Assembly: GCF_001635455.1 (NCBI RefSeq)
Contig: NZ_LWEH01000255.1
Coordinates: 124,001 to 188,000 of the forward strand
Length of the DNA: 64,000 nucleotides
Direction of reading: 5' to 3'
Source of the DNA: Vibrio sp. HI00D65
GTDB taxonomy: Bacteria > Pseudomonadota > Gammaproteobacteria > Enterobacterales > Vibrionaceae
Shown: in pieces, positions 24,972 through 34,566 of the stretch
Position numbering within the stretch: position 1 is the first letter of the stretch
Layout of the letters: each line of letters opens with the position of its first letter
Notes under the pieces: model-generated
Databases searched by the model: none
What the model was told of the DNA's origin: nothing
The model's input: the letters and a program-made list of their open reading frames with translations, nothing else
Position numbers and translations under genes: made by a program

Positions 24972-26309
24972 ATGAGTAACTCAATTAGTCGCCAATTTTG
25001 GCGATACACAATCCCAACGGTAGCGGCGATGCTGGTTAATGGCCTCTACCAAGTCGTGGATGGCATCTTTATTGGTCGTTATGTTGGCGCTGGTGGACTG
25101 GCGGGGATCAACGTCGCGTGGCCGGTGATCGGTTCGATTCTTGGTCTAGGTATGCTGGTGGGGGTCGGTACTGGAGCGCTGGTATCGATTCGCCAAGGTG
25201 AAAAAGACACCCAAGGTGCTAAGCAGATCTTAGCTACGGGTTTGACCTTGTTGTTAGCCATAACACCAATTGTCTCTGTCTTGCTGTACCTGTTTGCCGA
25301 TAACTTTTTGCTTTGGCAGGGCGCAGAAGGGCGAGTGTATGAACTTGGTTTGCAGTATTTGCACATATTGATTGGCGCTAGTGTATTTACCTTGGGTTCT
25401 ATAGCGATGCCGTTTCTACTGCGTAACGATGACAGCCCGAATTTAGCGACTATCCTGATGATTATTGGTGCGGTCATTAATATCGTTCTGGATTACCTGC
25501 TTATTGCCCTATTTGGATGGGAGTTGATGGGCGCGGCATTAGCTACAGCGATTGCTCAGTTTGTGGTAACGGCTTTAGGTCTCGCTTACTTCTTCTCACG
25601 ACGTGCAAACCTGCGTTTACGTTGGAGTGAGTTGAGATTGAAGCTTGCGGTAATTCCACAGATTTTCGCGATTGGTACATCAAGCTTCTTTATGTACGCT
25701 TATGGCTCAATGATGGTGGCATTGCACAACGCTTTGTTCTCTCAATATGGCGACCAGTTGATGATTGGTGCTTACGCTATTTTGGGCTACATCGTGACGG
25801 TTTATTACCTAACTGCGGAAGGTATCGCTAACGGTATGCAACCATTGGTGAGCTACAACCATGGTGCACGTAACCAAGCGAATATTCGCAAGTTGCTTAA
25901 GATTGCGATGTCGAGTTCTGTTTTGGTTGGTGTTGCATTTGTGTTGCTATTGAACGTATTCCCACGTGAGTTTGTGTCAGTGTTTAACTCGGACGAACCT
26001 CAGCTAGTTGAATACACCGTATTGGGCATTCGACTGCACATGTTCGCATTGGCACTTGATGGCTTCTTAGTGGTTGCGGGTGCTTACTACCAAGCGGTGA
26101 ACAAAGGTAGTAAGGCTATGTTCGTGACGGTAGGTAACATGCTTATTCAACTACCGTTCCTGTACATTATGCCTAAACTATATGGCGTGCCGGGGATCTG
26201 GATTGCGTATCCACTGTCTAATATCGCGTTGAGCGCGGTGGTGATGGTGATGCTCTACAAAGACGTAAAGAAGCTCAATGCCTCGCCGATGGAAACCGCA
26301 ACGGCATAG
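24972..26309 (+). CDS. MATE-family multidrug/toxin exporter
   Basis: Cation-coupled inner-membrane exporter with about 12 helices in two homologous halves, 445 residues. The first half has the family segment LVNGLYQVVDGIFIGRYVG and the second half an equivalent helix pair after residue 230. MATE proteins expel cationic drugs, dyes or metabolites; the substrate cannot be told from sequence. It lies 88 bp after the MarR gene and carries the second operator, so both form one regulatory unit. Confidence 0.92.
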   Translation: MSNSISRQFWRYTIPTVAAMLVNGLYQVVDGIFIGRYVGAGGLAGINVAWPVIGSILGLGMLVGVGTGALVSIRQGEKDTQGAKQILATGLTLLLAITPIVSVLLYLFADNFLLWQGAEGRVYELGLQYLHILIGASVFTLGSIAMPFLLRNDDSPNLATILMIIGAVINIVLDYLLIALFGWELMGAALATAIAQFVVTALGLAYFFSRRANLRLRWSELRLKLAVIPQIFAIGTSSFFMYAYGSMMVALHNALFSQYGDQLMIGAYAILGYIVTVYYLTAEGIANGMQPLVSYNHGARNQANIRKLLKIAMSSSVLVGVAFVLLLNVFPREFVSVFNSDEPQLVEYTVLGIRLHMFALALDGFLVVAGAYYQAVNKGSKAMFVTVGNMLIQLPFLYIMPKLYGVPGIWIAYPLSNIALSAVVMVMLYKDVKKLNASPMETATA

Positions 26310-26330
26310 GTCGATTTTCTTGAGACAAAT

Positions 26331-26361
26331 AAAAAGGTCTTAGCATGTGCTTGACCTTTTT
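26331..26361. terminator. Bidirectional terminator between the MATE gene and ubiV
   Basis: AAAAAGGTC and GACCTTTTT, with an inner AGCA/TGCT pairing. A- and T-runs on both sides serve both convergent genes. Confidence 0.85.
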
Positions 26362-26395
26362 CGTTTTGAAAATCGCTTCGTTTTGAAACTAGTAT

Positions 26396-27274
26396 TTAGA
26401 TGTTCTTAACGTCTAAACCTGCAAGCTGATGCCAGTAGCCATTACACTGGCGGCGCTCAATCTTCATTGGGTTTTGACCCTGTTCGTTGGCTCTGAAATT
26501 ATTGATTTCATTGAAGGTATCAACACCAAGTGGGCTTAAACGAACCGCATCCACTAAGTCATGCATGTTTGGTAAGTCATTCACCAAGTTGTAGCAGTAG
26601 CCTGATTGAGTCTGGATGCCGTTAAGGTTGAAGACAGATTGACCCTCTTGGCTCTCAACTTGAAGGCCTGTTGGATACTTGATACAGCAGGTCTCACAAT
26701 CGTCTTTGGCTTTGTTCTCTGCACGAGCCGTAAAGCAGCGAGCTGAATACGCTAGTGGTAAGTAGCCGTGGCTAAACACTTCGACTTCAAACTTGTTGCG
26801 GATGTTTAGCTCGTCACACTGTGCCATCACATTGCTCAGCCATTCACGAGAAAGCTCTACCGGCATACACCAACGCGTCATACCTTGCTTTAAGAATAAG
26901 TTCAACGTGCGTGCGTTGTAGGTGTTTACTGCTGGACCGACTACGAATGGTACTTTGCTTTCGCTTGCCAGTTGAATGGCAGACACATCGTTCGCTTCAA
27001 TGGCAAAGTCACCGTTATCAATGTACTTCTTCATGATGTTGACTTCGCTAGGCGCTTCCAGTAGTGCCATGGTCGACAGTACCACTTGCTTACCTGATAA
27101 TGACAGCTCTTTAGCAATGTCCATCCAGTGCTTTGCTTTCATCTCGCGGCGCTTTGAACATACGGCTTCACCTAGGTAGATGATGTCTGCTGAGCTTGAC
27201 TTTGCTTGCTCATAGAAGCTTTCAACGTCTTGTTTTGGCCAAAAATAAAGTAGAGGGCCTAATGCGTATTTCAT
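26396..27274 (-). CDS. ubiV: Ubiquinone biosynthesis protein UbiV (U32 family)
   Basis: Works with UbiU as a 4Fe-4S hydroxylase pair that makes ubiquinone without oxygen. The 292 residues belong to the U32 peptidase-like family. Cysteines at the expected cluster positions are present: Cys39 in GEAVC and three near residues 180-197 (RC, DC, ETC). It follows ubiU after 18 bp and is clearly cotranscribed with it. Expression is expected under low oxygen. Confidence 0.93.
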   Translation of the reverse strand: MKYALGPLLYFWPKQDVESFYEQAKSSSADIIYLGEAVCSKRREMKAKHWMDIAKELSLSGKQVVLSTMALLEAPSEVNIMKKYIDNGDFAIEANDVSAIQLASESKVPFVVGPAVNTYNARTLNLFLKQGMTRWCMPVELSREWLSNVMAQCDELNIRNKFEVEVFSHGYLPLAYSARCFTARAENKAKDDCETCCIKYPTGLQVESQEGQSVFNLNGIQTQSGYCYNLVNDLPNMHDLVDAVRLSPLGVDTFNEINNFRANEQGQNPMKIERRQCNGYWHQLAGLDVKNI

Positions 27275-27292
27275 AGAGTGCTCCAGTTGGCT

Positions 27293-28306
27293 CTATTGCC
27301 ATTTACGGTGATAAGCGCCAAGCGTGGTTTGTGTACCTTCAGATACATTCGCTAGTGTCGCATTCCAAGCTTGTTCTACTTGGTACTGTTCAGGGTTTGC
27401 TAAGTAGCGGTCGATGGCAGTACGCCAAGTACGAGTCACTTGTTCTACATAAGCAGGGCTACGTTGACGACCTTCAATCTTCACCGACGCGACATTAGCC
27501 GCGAACAATTCAGGCAGCATGGATAGCGTGTTAAGGCTCGTTGGCTCTTCGAGTGCATGATAACGCTTACGTTCACCATCGATATCTGCTTCAAAACGGC
27601 CTTTACATAACGTTGGGTAGCCTGCGTTTTCACCTTCCACGTACTTATCGATAAGGATCTCATTCAAACGAGATTCTAGGCCGGTTTCTGACTCTTGCCA
27701 GCGAACGTATTTCGCCGGAGAACAGGCGCCAACCGTATTCGGTGATTCACCTGTCATGTAGGAAGATAGGTAGCAACGACCTTCAGCCATGATACATAAA
27801 CTACCGAAAGCGAATACTTCGAGGTCAACGTCAGAAGTGATGTTGCGAGAAAGCTGTTTGACCTGATGAATCGATAATACACGCGGCAGTACAACACGTT
27901 TTACGTTGAAGTTCTTGTGGTAGAAGTCGATCGCAGCAGCATTGGTTGCAGAAGCTTGAACTGATAGGTGAAGTTCTAGGTCTGGATATTTGTTTGCGGC
28001 GTATTCAAGAACAGCGATGTCAGCGATGATCAGTGCATCAACACCCAGAGCAGCTGCGCTGTCCACTGCGTCAGTCCAACGTTCGAAGCCATTTGGGTGA
28101 GCAAACGTATTTAAAGCAACATGAATTTTCTTGTTGTGGTCATGTACATACTGCACAGCACGATCGAGTTTTTTACCCGCAAAGTTAAGGCCTGCAAAGT
28201 GTCGGGCATTCGTATCGTCTTTGAATCCGATATAAACAGCATCCGCTCCGCAATCAATGGCGGTTTTCAAAGCAGGTAAGTTACCCGCTGGGCATAAGAG
28301 TTCCAT
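27293..28306 (-). CDS. ubiU: Ubiquinone biosynthesis protein UbiU (U32 family)
   Basis: Partner of UbiV in oxygen-independent ubiquinone synthesis. The 337-residue protein begins MELLCPAGNLPALKTAIDCG, the classical U32 start. Four candidate Fe-S cysteines are visible in SLCIM, GRCYL, GACSP and TLCKG. It lies downstream of rocS on the same strand with 177 bp between, so it may have its own promoter. I did not find a convincing FNR box. Confidence 0.94.
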   Translation of the reverse strand: MELLCPAGNLPALKTAIDCGADAVYIGFKDDTNARHFAGLNFAGKKLDRAVQYVHDHNKKIHVALNTFAHPNGFERWTDAVDSAAALGVDALIIADIAVLEYAANKYPDLELHLSVQASATNAAAIDFYHKNFNVKRVVLPRVLSIHQVKQLSRNITSDVDLEVFAFGSLCIMAEGRCYLSSYMTGESPNTVGACSPAKYVRWQESETGLESRLNEILIDKYVEGENAGYPTLCKGRFEADIDGERKRYHALEEPTSLNTLSMLPELFAANVASVKIEGRQRSPAYVEQVTRTWRTAIDRYLANPEQYQVEQAWNATLANVSEGTQTTLGAYHRKWQ

Positions 28307-28483
28307 TTGCTCACTACCAGTAGAATTAAGTTGAAGCGGGTATTTTATGAAGAATTATGAATGACAGAATTGATGTAAGGCAGGTTTAGATGGATAAATC
28401 TGCTTTTACGTCGTTTGAGGTACTGACGAGTGGTGATTTGTGTGTCGTTTTTCTGAAAAGAGGAGAGGGCTTGAATCGTGTAA

Positions 28484-30526
28484 TTAGTTCTTATGACGAC
28501 GGTTTTGTGCGAACAACTCTTCGACATCTTGTTTTGGCTGCGGACGATAGAAGTGGAAGCCTTGAATCGAGCTGCAGTTGAGGTTCGACAGGAGCGTCGC
28601 TTGCTCACTGGTCTCGACACCTTCTGCAACCACGGTTAAATCGAGGGATTTACCAAGGTTGATGATGTTTTCAATCACGGTGATCTGTTTTGGAAGGGTA
28701 TCGATATCCGAGATGAAAGCACGGTCTATTTTAAGCTCATCGATTGGGAAGCGAGCTAGGTAAGACAGAGAAGAGTAACCAGTACCAAAATCATCGATGG
28801 AGAGAGCAAAGCCGAGCTTTTTAATCGCGTTAAGCATTTGTACGGTGTGTTCACTGTCACTCATCACAGCGCTTTCAGTGAGCTCAAAGGTAATTGCACT
28901 TGGGTCTAGCTCAGTCGAGCGTAGTAGTTTCTCCATGTAATCAATCAGTTTAGGGTTGCCAAACTGTTCTGGAGAAAGGTTGATTGCCACACGACCTGGC
29001 AGGATCCCTTGCATCTTCCAACGCTTCACTGTTGCAAATACTTCGCGCATGACCACACGGCCAAGTTGTTCGATAAGACCAGCACGCTCTGCGACAGGGA
29101 TAAATGCAGCAGGACTAATATAGCCTTCAACAGGGTGCTTCCAACGGACCAGGGCTTCTGCACCGTTGATGGTAAAATCACGAGCATTAACCTTTGGTTG
29201 ATACCAAACCTCAAGCCCATTCTGCTGAAGTGCTTTTTGCAGTTCGATTTCAAGCCACAGTCGCATACGCGCTTCTTTGTTCATCTGCTCGTTGAACTTA
29301 ATTAAGCGGTTACGGCCACGATCTTTGGCTTCGTACATCGCGGTATCGGCATTTTGCAGCAAGATACGCGCATCGATGCCGTCTTGAGGAAAGCGTACGC
29401 TACCAATCGAACAAGCTAGGCGCTTACTAAAATGGTGAAGGTCAAAGGGCTGATTGATCAGCGAAATGATCTTTTCTGCCAGTGTTTCTGAGGTTCTTGG
29501 GTGCTCAGGCTCTGGCAGAATGATACCAAATTCGTCGCCTCCCAAATGCCCAATCACAGATTGGCGTGGCAGCAGGCGTTTAAGTCGCGAAGCTACTTCC
29601 TTAATCACTTTATCACCGATGTGATGCCCTAGTGAATCATTGATATTCTTAAAGTTATCAAGATCTAAGTACATCATGACAACTGGAGTGTCATTGTGAA
29701 TGAACTGTTCCAGACGCTTAGTAAGACCCACTCTATTGTAGAGTTTAGTGAGTGAATCTATGTAGGCATCTTCACAGTTGCTGGGCGTATATTGTTTAGT
29801 GGTCTCTTGAGCGTCTTGAATGAGCACAAGCTGAGTGCTACTGCCAAGAATCGCAGTGGAGTCTATATTGAGTTGAACCTTACGTTCAAAGCCGCATCGA
29901 GCTCCTGTTAAGCAAACCAACCCAGACTCAGAAATAATAGAGCTGAGACTATTATTAAAGACCGTTTTGGTTTGTTCATCGATAAACAAGCGCCCCAACT
30001 CTTCACCGATGAGTTCAGTAGGAGAGTTAAAACCGAGCAAGCGCGCAGCCGATGGGTTAGACGACAAGATATAGTCGTTTTCAACCAGTAGTAGCCCGTC
30101 AGGTAGTAGCTGAGATAGCTTATGAAACTTGGCTTCGGATTCTTCTAAAGAACGGACGAGTACTTGATTTTCTGATGTATCAAAAGCGTGGAAGACGATG
30201 TAATCGGTATTCTTGCCATTGGTAAGCGGGGACAAACTGAAGTGGAGGCTAGTGTCGAGGTCAGTTTCGTTAAGGGTGACTTCGGCTTCAATGGTTTCGC
30301 CGTTGAATGCTCGTTCGTAGTAAGGTTTTAGATGTTGGTAGAATTGTTCGCCTAAGGTTTGGCGGTCGTTCATGCCTGCAAGCTCAGTTTGGCTTAAACC
30401 AGCAATATCGCAATAACGCTCATTCACCATAAAGTAGTTATGTTGAGCATCAAGCACTGCAAAAAAGAACGGGCTGTTTGCAGTTAGCTGAGTAAACCAA
30501 TGTTGTAGTTGCTGGGGAGGCATCAA
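28484..30526 (-). CDS. rocS: PAS-GGDEF-EAL c-di-GMP protein, RocS-like
   Basis: Bifunctional-type cyclic di-GMP enzyme of 680 residues. Two PAS-like sensor regions occupy about 10-130 and 130-245. The GGDEF domain has an intact GGDEF motif near residue 328, and the EAL domain has EAL near 457 plus DDFGTGYSSLSYL and EGVET. Both active sites therefore look complete, and which activity dominates cannot be read. No membrane helix is evident. From memory, V. cholerae VC0653 (RocS) occupies the same position next to ubiU and affects smooth/rugose switching and motility; the name rests on that. Confidence 0.85.
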   Translation of the reverse strand: MMPPQQLQHWFTQLTANSPFFFAVLDAQHNYFMVNERYCDIAGLSQTELAGMNDRQTLGEQFYQHLKPYYERAFNGETIEAEVTLNETDLDTSLHFSLSPLTNGKNTDYIVFHAFDTSENQVLVRSLEESEAKFHKLSQLLPDGLLLVENDYILSSNPSAARLLGFNSPTELIGEELGRLFIDEQTKTVFNNSLSSIISESGLVCLTGARCGFERKVQLNIDSTAILGSSTQLVLIQDAQETTKQYTPSNCEDAYIDSLTKLYNRVGLTKRLEQFIHNDTPVVMMYLDLDNFKNINDSLGHHIGDKVIKEVASRLKRLLPRQSVIGHLGGDEFGIILPEPEHPRTSETLAEKIISLINQPFDLHHFSKRLACSIGSVRFPQDGIDARILLQNADTAMYEAKDRGRNRLIKFNEQMNKEARMRLWLEIELQKALQQNGLEVWYQPKVNARDFTINGAEALVRWKHPVEGYISPAAFIPVAERAGLIEQLGRVVMREVFATVKRWKMQGILPGRVAINLSPEQFGNPKLIDYMEKLLRSTELDPSAITFELTESAVMSDSEHTVQMLNAIKKLGFALSIDDFGTGYSSLSYLARFPIDELKIDRAFISDIDTLPKQITVIENIINLGKSLDLTVVAEGVETSEQATLLSNLNCSSIQGFHFYRPQPKQDVEELFAQNRRHKN

Positions 30527-30777
30527 AGTACTACCAATTCTCCAAGAGCTTGATTATTCACAATCGATAAATATTTATTTTTGTATGGTTGTCTATATTC
30601 ACCTGTGAGTGCAGCGATCTGCTGTAATTCTCATTACCTAAGTTACTATAACTGTGATTTTCAGGATATTAAAGGTCGAGCATCAAACAGAAGCTAATTT
30701 GATACATAACAGTAATTGAGATCTCAACATCATCTATGATGCATTCCATATTATTGACAAAGTTACGGATAAGTCAC

Positions 30778-31305
30778 GTGATAAACAAGATTCGCACCCA
30801 ACTAGTTCAAAATGCCGCATCAATTTTGCGATCTCCAGTCCAGTTATTGCCTAAAACAGTACAAAAAAGAGCCTTGTTCGAGGGGCTTAAGAGCATATTC
30901 AAAGAAGCGCTAGAAGACGGCGACTTTGAGTTTTTAGAAGATAAATGGCTTAAAGTCTCAATAAAGGATATGGGGTTAAGTTGGTGTATTAGCTACCAAA
31001 ATGAGCAACTAGTCGTAGCTGATAAAGAGGTTGTTGAAGATGTTAGCTTTAGCGGCAATCTCAATGATCTTGTGTTAATTGCTGGTCGTAAAGAAGACCC
31101 TGATACGCTTTTTTTCCAACGTAGACTGTCTATAGAGGGCGATACAGAGCTCGGTTTAGAGGTTAAAAACTTGATGGACAGCGTAGATTTAGACTTATTG
31201 CCAGCTCCCTTGAAAACTTTCTTAAATCAATTAGCTGATTTTGTGCAGAAGGGAGTACAATCCCCGAATACACAAAGTGAGGTAATGAATGCTTATTCGA
31301 ACTGA
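30778..31305 (+). CDS. ubiT: Ubiquinone biosynthesis accessory factor UbiT (SCP2 domain)
   Basis: Lipid-binding SCP2-domain protein needed with UbiU and UbiV for anaerobic ubiquinone synthesis. The frame is open from ATG 30736, but GTG at 30778 aligns with the start of E. coli YhbT (VINKIRTQLV against MLDKLRSRIV) and gives 175 residues (E. coli 174). The segment RKEDPDTLFFQRRLSIEGDT is the diagnostic SCP2 motif. A 12-bp palindrome TTGAGATCTCAA lies upstream near 30716-30727. It overlaps yhbS by 17 bp. Start choice is moderate. Confidence 0.88.
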   Translation: MINKIRTQLVQNAASILRSPVQLLPKTVQKRALFEGLKSIFKEALEDGDFEFLEDKWLKVSIKDMGLSWCISYQNEQLVVADKEVVEDVSFSGNLNDLVLIAGRKEDPDTLFFQRRLSIEGDTELGLEVKNLMDSVDLDLLPAPLKTFLNQLADFVQKGVQSPNTQSEVMNAYSN

Positions 31306-31792
31306 AGCACCGGCAGATATACTTGTCATTGATCGTTTATTGAAATCTGTTTTTGAAACGGATGCAGAAGCTAACCTGGTTATGAGCCTACGTGAGAATA
31401 GTCATTTAACACTATCGCTGGTGGCTTGTTCTGATGAGGGCGAAGTTGTTGGCCACGTAATGTTTAGCCCGATTACTCTGCACGGTGAAGATCATAATTG
31501 GCAAGGGCTTGCTCCGCTTGCAGTGAAAGAAGAGTTTCGCAATCAAGGCTTTGCTAGAACTCTGGTTGAAGATGCGTTCTCTACATTGGTTGATTTTGGT
31601 TACCCAGCGTGTGTTGTGCTTGGTGATCCTGCTTATTATGGCCGTTTTGGCTTCAAAGCCGCGAGCGAGTTTGGTTTAAGCTGCGCTTGGGATGTTCCTG
31701 AAGGTGCTTTCCAAGCCATTGAACTGGTTGAAGGGGCACTAGCTGGGCACTCTGGTGAAGTGGCTTATAGCTCTGAGTTCAATGAGTTATAA
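31289..31792 (+). CDS. yhbS: GNAT-family N-acetyltransferase YhbS
   Basis: Acetyl-CoA-dependent acyltransferase of unknown target, 167 residues. The acetyl-CoA loop is visible as LAPLAVKEEFRNQGFARTLV, and GDPAYYGRFGF is a subfamily signature. It overlaps the end of ubiT, the same pair as yhbT-yhbS of E. coli, so it is cotranscribed with ubiT. Confidence 0.92.
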   Translation: MLIRTEAPADILVIDRLLKSVFETDAEANLVMSLRENSHLTLSLVACSDEGEVVGHVMFSPITLHGEDHNWQGLAPLAVKEEFRNQGFARTLVEDAFSTLVDFGYPACVVLGDPAYYGRFGFKAASEFGLSCAWDVPEGAFQAIELVEGALAGHSGEVAYSSEFNEL

Positions 31793-31833
31793 AGTAATGT
31801 CCAACACAATAAGATGCAAACGGGTTTAGTCTA

Positions 31834-31865
31834 AATAAAGGAGCTTGATGCTCCTTTATTTTTTG
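31834..31865 (+). terminator. Intrinsic terminator of ubiT-yhbS
   Basis: AATAAAGGAGC and GCTCCTTTATT form an 11-bp perfect stem around TTGAT, followed by T-run. Confidence 0.9.
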
Positions 31866-31950
31866 TTAGTATCAGCCCAATTCTAATGAGCTATTTTTAG
31901 TTTGTCCTAAGGAGCAGCTCAATATCAACCTAAGGTAATAACCGCTAGAT

Positions 31951-32349
31951 ATGTCACAAACACACGCACAGTACCTGCAAGAGATGGGCATCAGCCAATG
32001 GGAGCTTAGTCACCCAGAACGTTTGGCGGGTTATGAATCGAAACGAACTCCACTATCTAATGAGTGCAAACTATTGCTCGTTTCTCCTGAAAAACCTCAG
32101 GGCGATCTCGCCGTGATGTTTGAGCGTGTGCTGAAAAGTATCAAGCTTGATTTATCTCAGGCTCTACACATTCAGCCTCAACACCTAACGTCAATCGAAC
32201 TCGGTGATGTTGAGTGGCTGTGGTTTGCTGGATGTGAATCGACTCAAGAGATCCAAGCAAAAACACTGCAATCCCCATTGCTGTCTGACATTAATGGCAA
32301 TAATCAACATCGCCGCGACTTATGGCAACAAATTTGTGCATATGACTAA
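31951..32349 (+). CDS. holD: DNA polymerase III psi subunit
   Basis: Clamp-loader accessory subunit that links chi to the gamma complex. The 132 residues match the family (137 in E. coli), with the N-terminal segment YLQEMGISQWELSHPERLAG that binds the clamp loader. It overlaps rimI by 8 bp, the E. coli holD-rimI arrangement. Confidence 0.92.
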   Translation: MSQTHAQYLQEMGISQWELSHPERLAGYESKRTPLSNECKLLLVSPEKPQGDLAVMFERVLKSIKLDLSQALHIQPQHLTSIELGDVEWLWFAGCESTQEIQAKTLQSPLLSDINGNNQHRRDLWQQICAYD

Positions 32350-32797
32350 TCAATTTTTACCGACTTCATCCCATCATCTAGACGCTATTTGGCAGATAGA
32401 ACAGGCTGCGCACTCTCATCCATGGTCAGAGACTATGATCCGAGATCTCGATTGCCGAGGTGCTTGTCATCATGTTCTTGAGGTTGATAGACAAGTGGTC
32501 GGGTACTTTTTCGCGCAGAATATCGTTGGTGAAGTGACGTTACTTAACATTGCTGTGGATCCAAGCCAACAAGGCAAAGGCTATGGTAAGGCGCTGACTG
32601 AGCACTTCCTAGATATGTGTGAACAAGCTAACGCAGAAAGCGCGTGGTTAGAGGTTCGCGAAAGTAATGTGAACGCGTTTAACCTTTATGAAAAGGTCGG
32701 CTTTAATGAGGTGGACCGCCGTCGTAACTATTACCCAACCAAGCAAGGACAAGAAGACGCCATCATTATGAGCTATCTTTTTATGTCTTTTAGCTAG
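32342..32797 (+). CDS. rimI: Ribosomal protein bS18 alanine N-acetyltransferase
   Basis: GNAT enzyme that acetylates the N-terminal Ala of S18. The frame is open upstream, but the ATG at 32342 gives 151 residues against 148 in E. coli and overlaps holD naturally. The acetyl-CoA loop is VDPSQQGKGYGKAL, and LEVRESNVNAFNLYEKVGF is the family signature. A dyad TGTCGCTT/AAGCGACA (about 32803-32837) follows the gene without a T-run. Confidence 0.94.
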   Translation: MTNQFLPTSSHHLDAIWQIEQAAHSHPWSETMIRDLDCRGACHHVLEVDRQVVGYFFAQNIVGEVTLLNIAVDPSQQGKGYGKALTEHFLDMCEQANAESAWLEVRESNVNAFNLYEKVGFNEVDRRRNYYPTKQGQEDAIIMSYLFMSFS

Positions 32798-32858
32798 TCA
32801 CCTTGTCGCTTTTCGCTAAGCAGAGAAGTAAGCGACAGAATAGGGTGCAAACTGACCC

Positions 32859-32958
32859 TTTAGAAAGTGACACGCTTTCTGTATAATCCGCACACAGAAT
32901 TCAAGGGCAAGTATTATCTACTTGCCCTTTTTACGCTTTAGATCAGCAAAGGGCGACT
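32859..32958 (+). promoter_or_regulatory. prfC promoter with an attenuator-like leader
   Basis: TTTAGA, 17-bp spacer and perfect TATAAT (32882-32887) would start transcription near 32894. The leader then forms an intrinsic terminator: AAGGGCAAGTA (32903-32913), loop TTATC, TACTTGCCCTT (32919-32929), T5. TTGCCCTTT of the 3' arm can alternatively pair over 9 bp (one G-U) with the prfC ribosome binding region AAAGGGCGA (32948-32956). So one segment could either end transcription or hide the binding site. It may simply be a terminator for holD-rimI; control of prfC is inference. Confidence 0.6.
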
Positions 32959-34539
32959 ATGTCTTTCCAACAAGAAGTGAGCAAACGTAGAACGTTTGCA
33001 ATTATCTCTCACCCGGATGCGGGTAAGACCACGATTACTGAAAAAGTTCTTTTATTCGGAAACGCGATTCAGAAAGCAGGTACCGTAAAAGGCCGTGGCT
33101 CTAACCAGCACGCTAAATCTGACTGGATGGAGATGGAAAAAGAACGTGGTATCTCGGTAACTACGTCGGTAATGCAATTCCCATACAATGATTGCCTGGT
33201 AAACCTACTAGATACTCCAGGACATGAAGATTTCTCGGAAGATACGTACCGAACATTAACGGCGGTTGACTCTTGTTTGATGGTTATCGATGCTGCAAAA
33301 GGTGTCGAAGATCGTACTCGTAAACTGATGGAAGTAACGCGTCTACGTGATACACCAATCGTAACGTTTATGAACAAACTGGACCGTGACGTTCGTGATC
33401 CAATGGAAGTGCTTGATGAAGTAGAAAGCGAGCTAGGTATGGCTTGTGCTCCAATTTCATGGCCAATCGGTTGTGGTAAAGAGTTTAAAGGTGTTTACCA
33501 TATTCACCGCGACGAAACGATCTTGTACGAATCTGGCCACGGCCACGAGATCCAAGAAGTTCGTATCATCAAAGGTTTAGATAACCCTGACCTAGATGAA
33601 GCGGTAGGTGCTGATCTAGCGGAAAGCGTACGTGAAGAGCTAGAGCTTGTTATTGGTGCTTGTCCTGAGTTTGATCACGACCTGTTTCTTGCTGGTGAGC
33701 TAACGCCTGTTTACTTCGGTACTGCACTTGGTAACTTTGGTGTTGACCACATGCTTGATGGCCTAACGAAGTGGGCTCCGGCACCGCAAACTCGTCAAGC
33801 TAATGAGCGTGATGTTGTTGCGACAGAAGAGAAGTTCTCTGGTTTCGTATTTAAGATCCAAGCAAATATGGACCCTAAACACCGTGACCGTATCGCTTTC
33901 ATGCGTATCGTATCTGGTACTTACAGCCAAGGTATGAAGATGAACCATGTTCGTACCGGTAAGAACGTTAGCATTTCTGATGCGGTAACTTTCATGGCGG
34001 GTGACCGCGCACGTGCTGAAAAAGCGTATGCAGGTGACATTATCGGTTTGCATAACCACGGCACAATTCAGATTGGTGATACCTTTACTCAAGGTGAAAA
34101 CTTGAAGTTCTCTGGTATTCCAAACTTTGCGCCTGAACTATTCCGTCGTATTCGCCTACGCGATCCTCTGAAGCAGAAGCAACTTCTAAAAGGTCTGGTT
34201 CAGCTTTCTGAAGAAGGTGCAGTGCAAGTATTCCGCCCTATGCAGAACAACGACCTGATCGTTGGTGCGGTTGGTGTACTTCAGTTCGACGTGGTTGTAG
34301 CGCGACTGAAAGCAGAATACAACGTAGAAGCTATCTACGAAGGCGTAAACGTTGCAACAGCTCGTTGGGTTGAGTGTGATGACGTTAAGAAACTGGAAGA
34401 GTTCAAACGTAAGAATCAATCTAACCTTGCGCTAGATGGCGGTGACAACCTGTCTTACATCGCACCTACGATGGTGAACTTGAACTTAGCTTCAGAACGT
34501 TTCCCAGACGTTAAGTTCCGAGCGACGCGCGAGCACTAA
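32959..34539 (+). CDS. prfC: Peptide chain release factor 3
   Basis: Translational GTPase that recycles RF1 and RF2 after termination. 526 residues (E. coli 529). G1 motif is SHPDAGKTTITEK near residue 18, G3 is DTPGHEDFSEDTYR, and G4 is NKLDRD. The start follows AAAGGG. It is monocistronic, with its own leader and terminator. Confidence 0.97.
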   Translation: MSFQQEVSKRRTFAIISHPDAGKTTITEKVLLFGNAIQKAGTVKGRGSNQHAKSDWMEMEKERGISVTTSVMQFPYNDCLVNLLDTPGHEDFSEDTYRTLTAVDSCLMVIDAAKGVEDRTRKLMEVTRLRDTPIVTFMNKLDRDVRDPMEVLDEVESELGMACAPISWPIGCGKEFKGVYHIHRDETILYESGHGHEIQEVRIIKGLDNPDLDEAVGADLAESVREELELVIGACPEFDHDLFLAGELTPVYFGTALGNFGVDHMLDGLTKWAPAPQTRQANERDVVATEEKFSGFVFKIQANMDPKHRDRIAFMRIVSGTYSQGMKMNHVRTGKNVSISDAVTFMAGDRARAEKAYAGDIIGLHNHGTIQIGDTFTQGENLKFSGIPNFAPELFRRIRLRDPLKQKQLLKGLVQLSEEGAVQVFRPMQNNDLIVGAVGVLQFDVVVARLKAEYNVEAIYEGVNVATARWVECDDVKKLEEFKRKNQSNLALDGGDNLSYIAPTMVNLNLASERFPDVKFRATREH

Positions 34540-34566
34540 TTTCTTCTAGCTCTATTCGAGCTAAAC

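Noticed and set aside
28390..28581. Plus-strand ORF of 63 codons between ubiU and rocS
   Set aside because: Half of it overlaps the end of rocS antisense, and the product resembles nothing known.
30716..30727. FNR box before ubiT
   Set aside because: The palindrome TTGAGATCTCAA has a 2-bp centre, while FNR half-sites need a 4-bp centre, so it does not fit.
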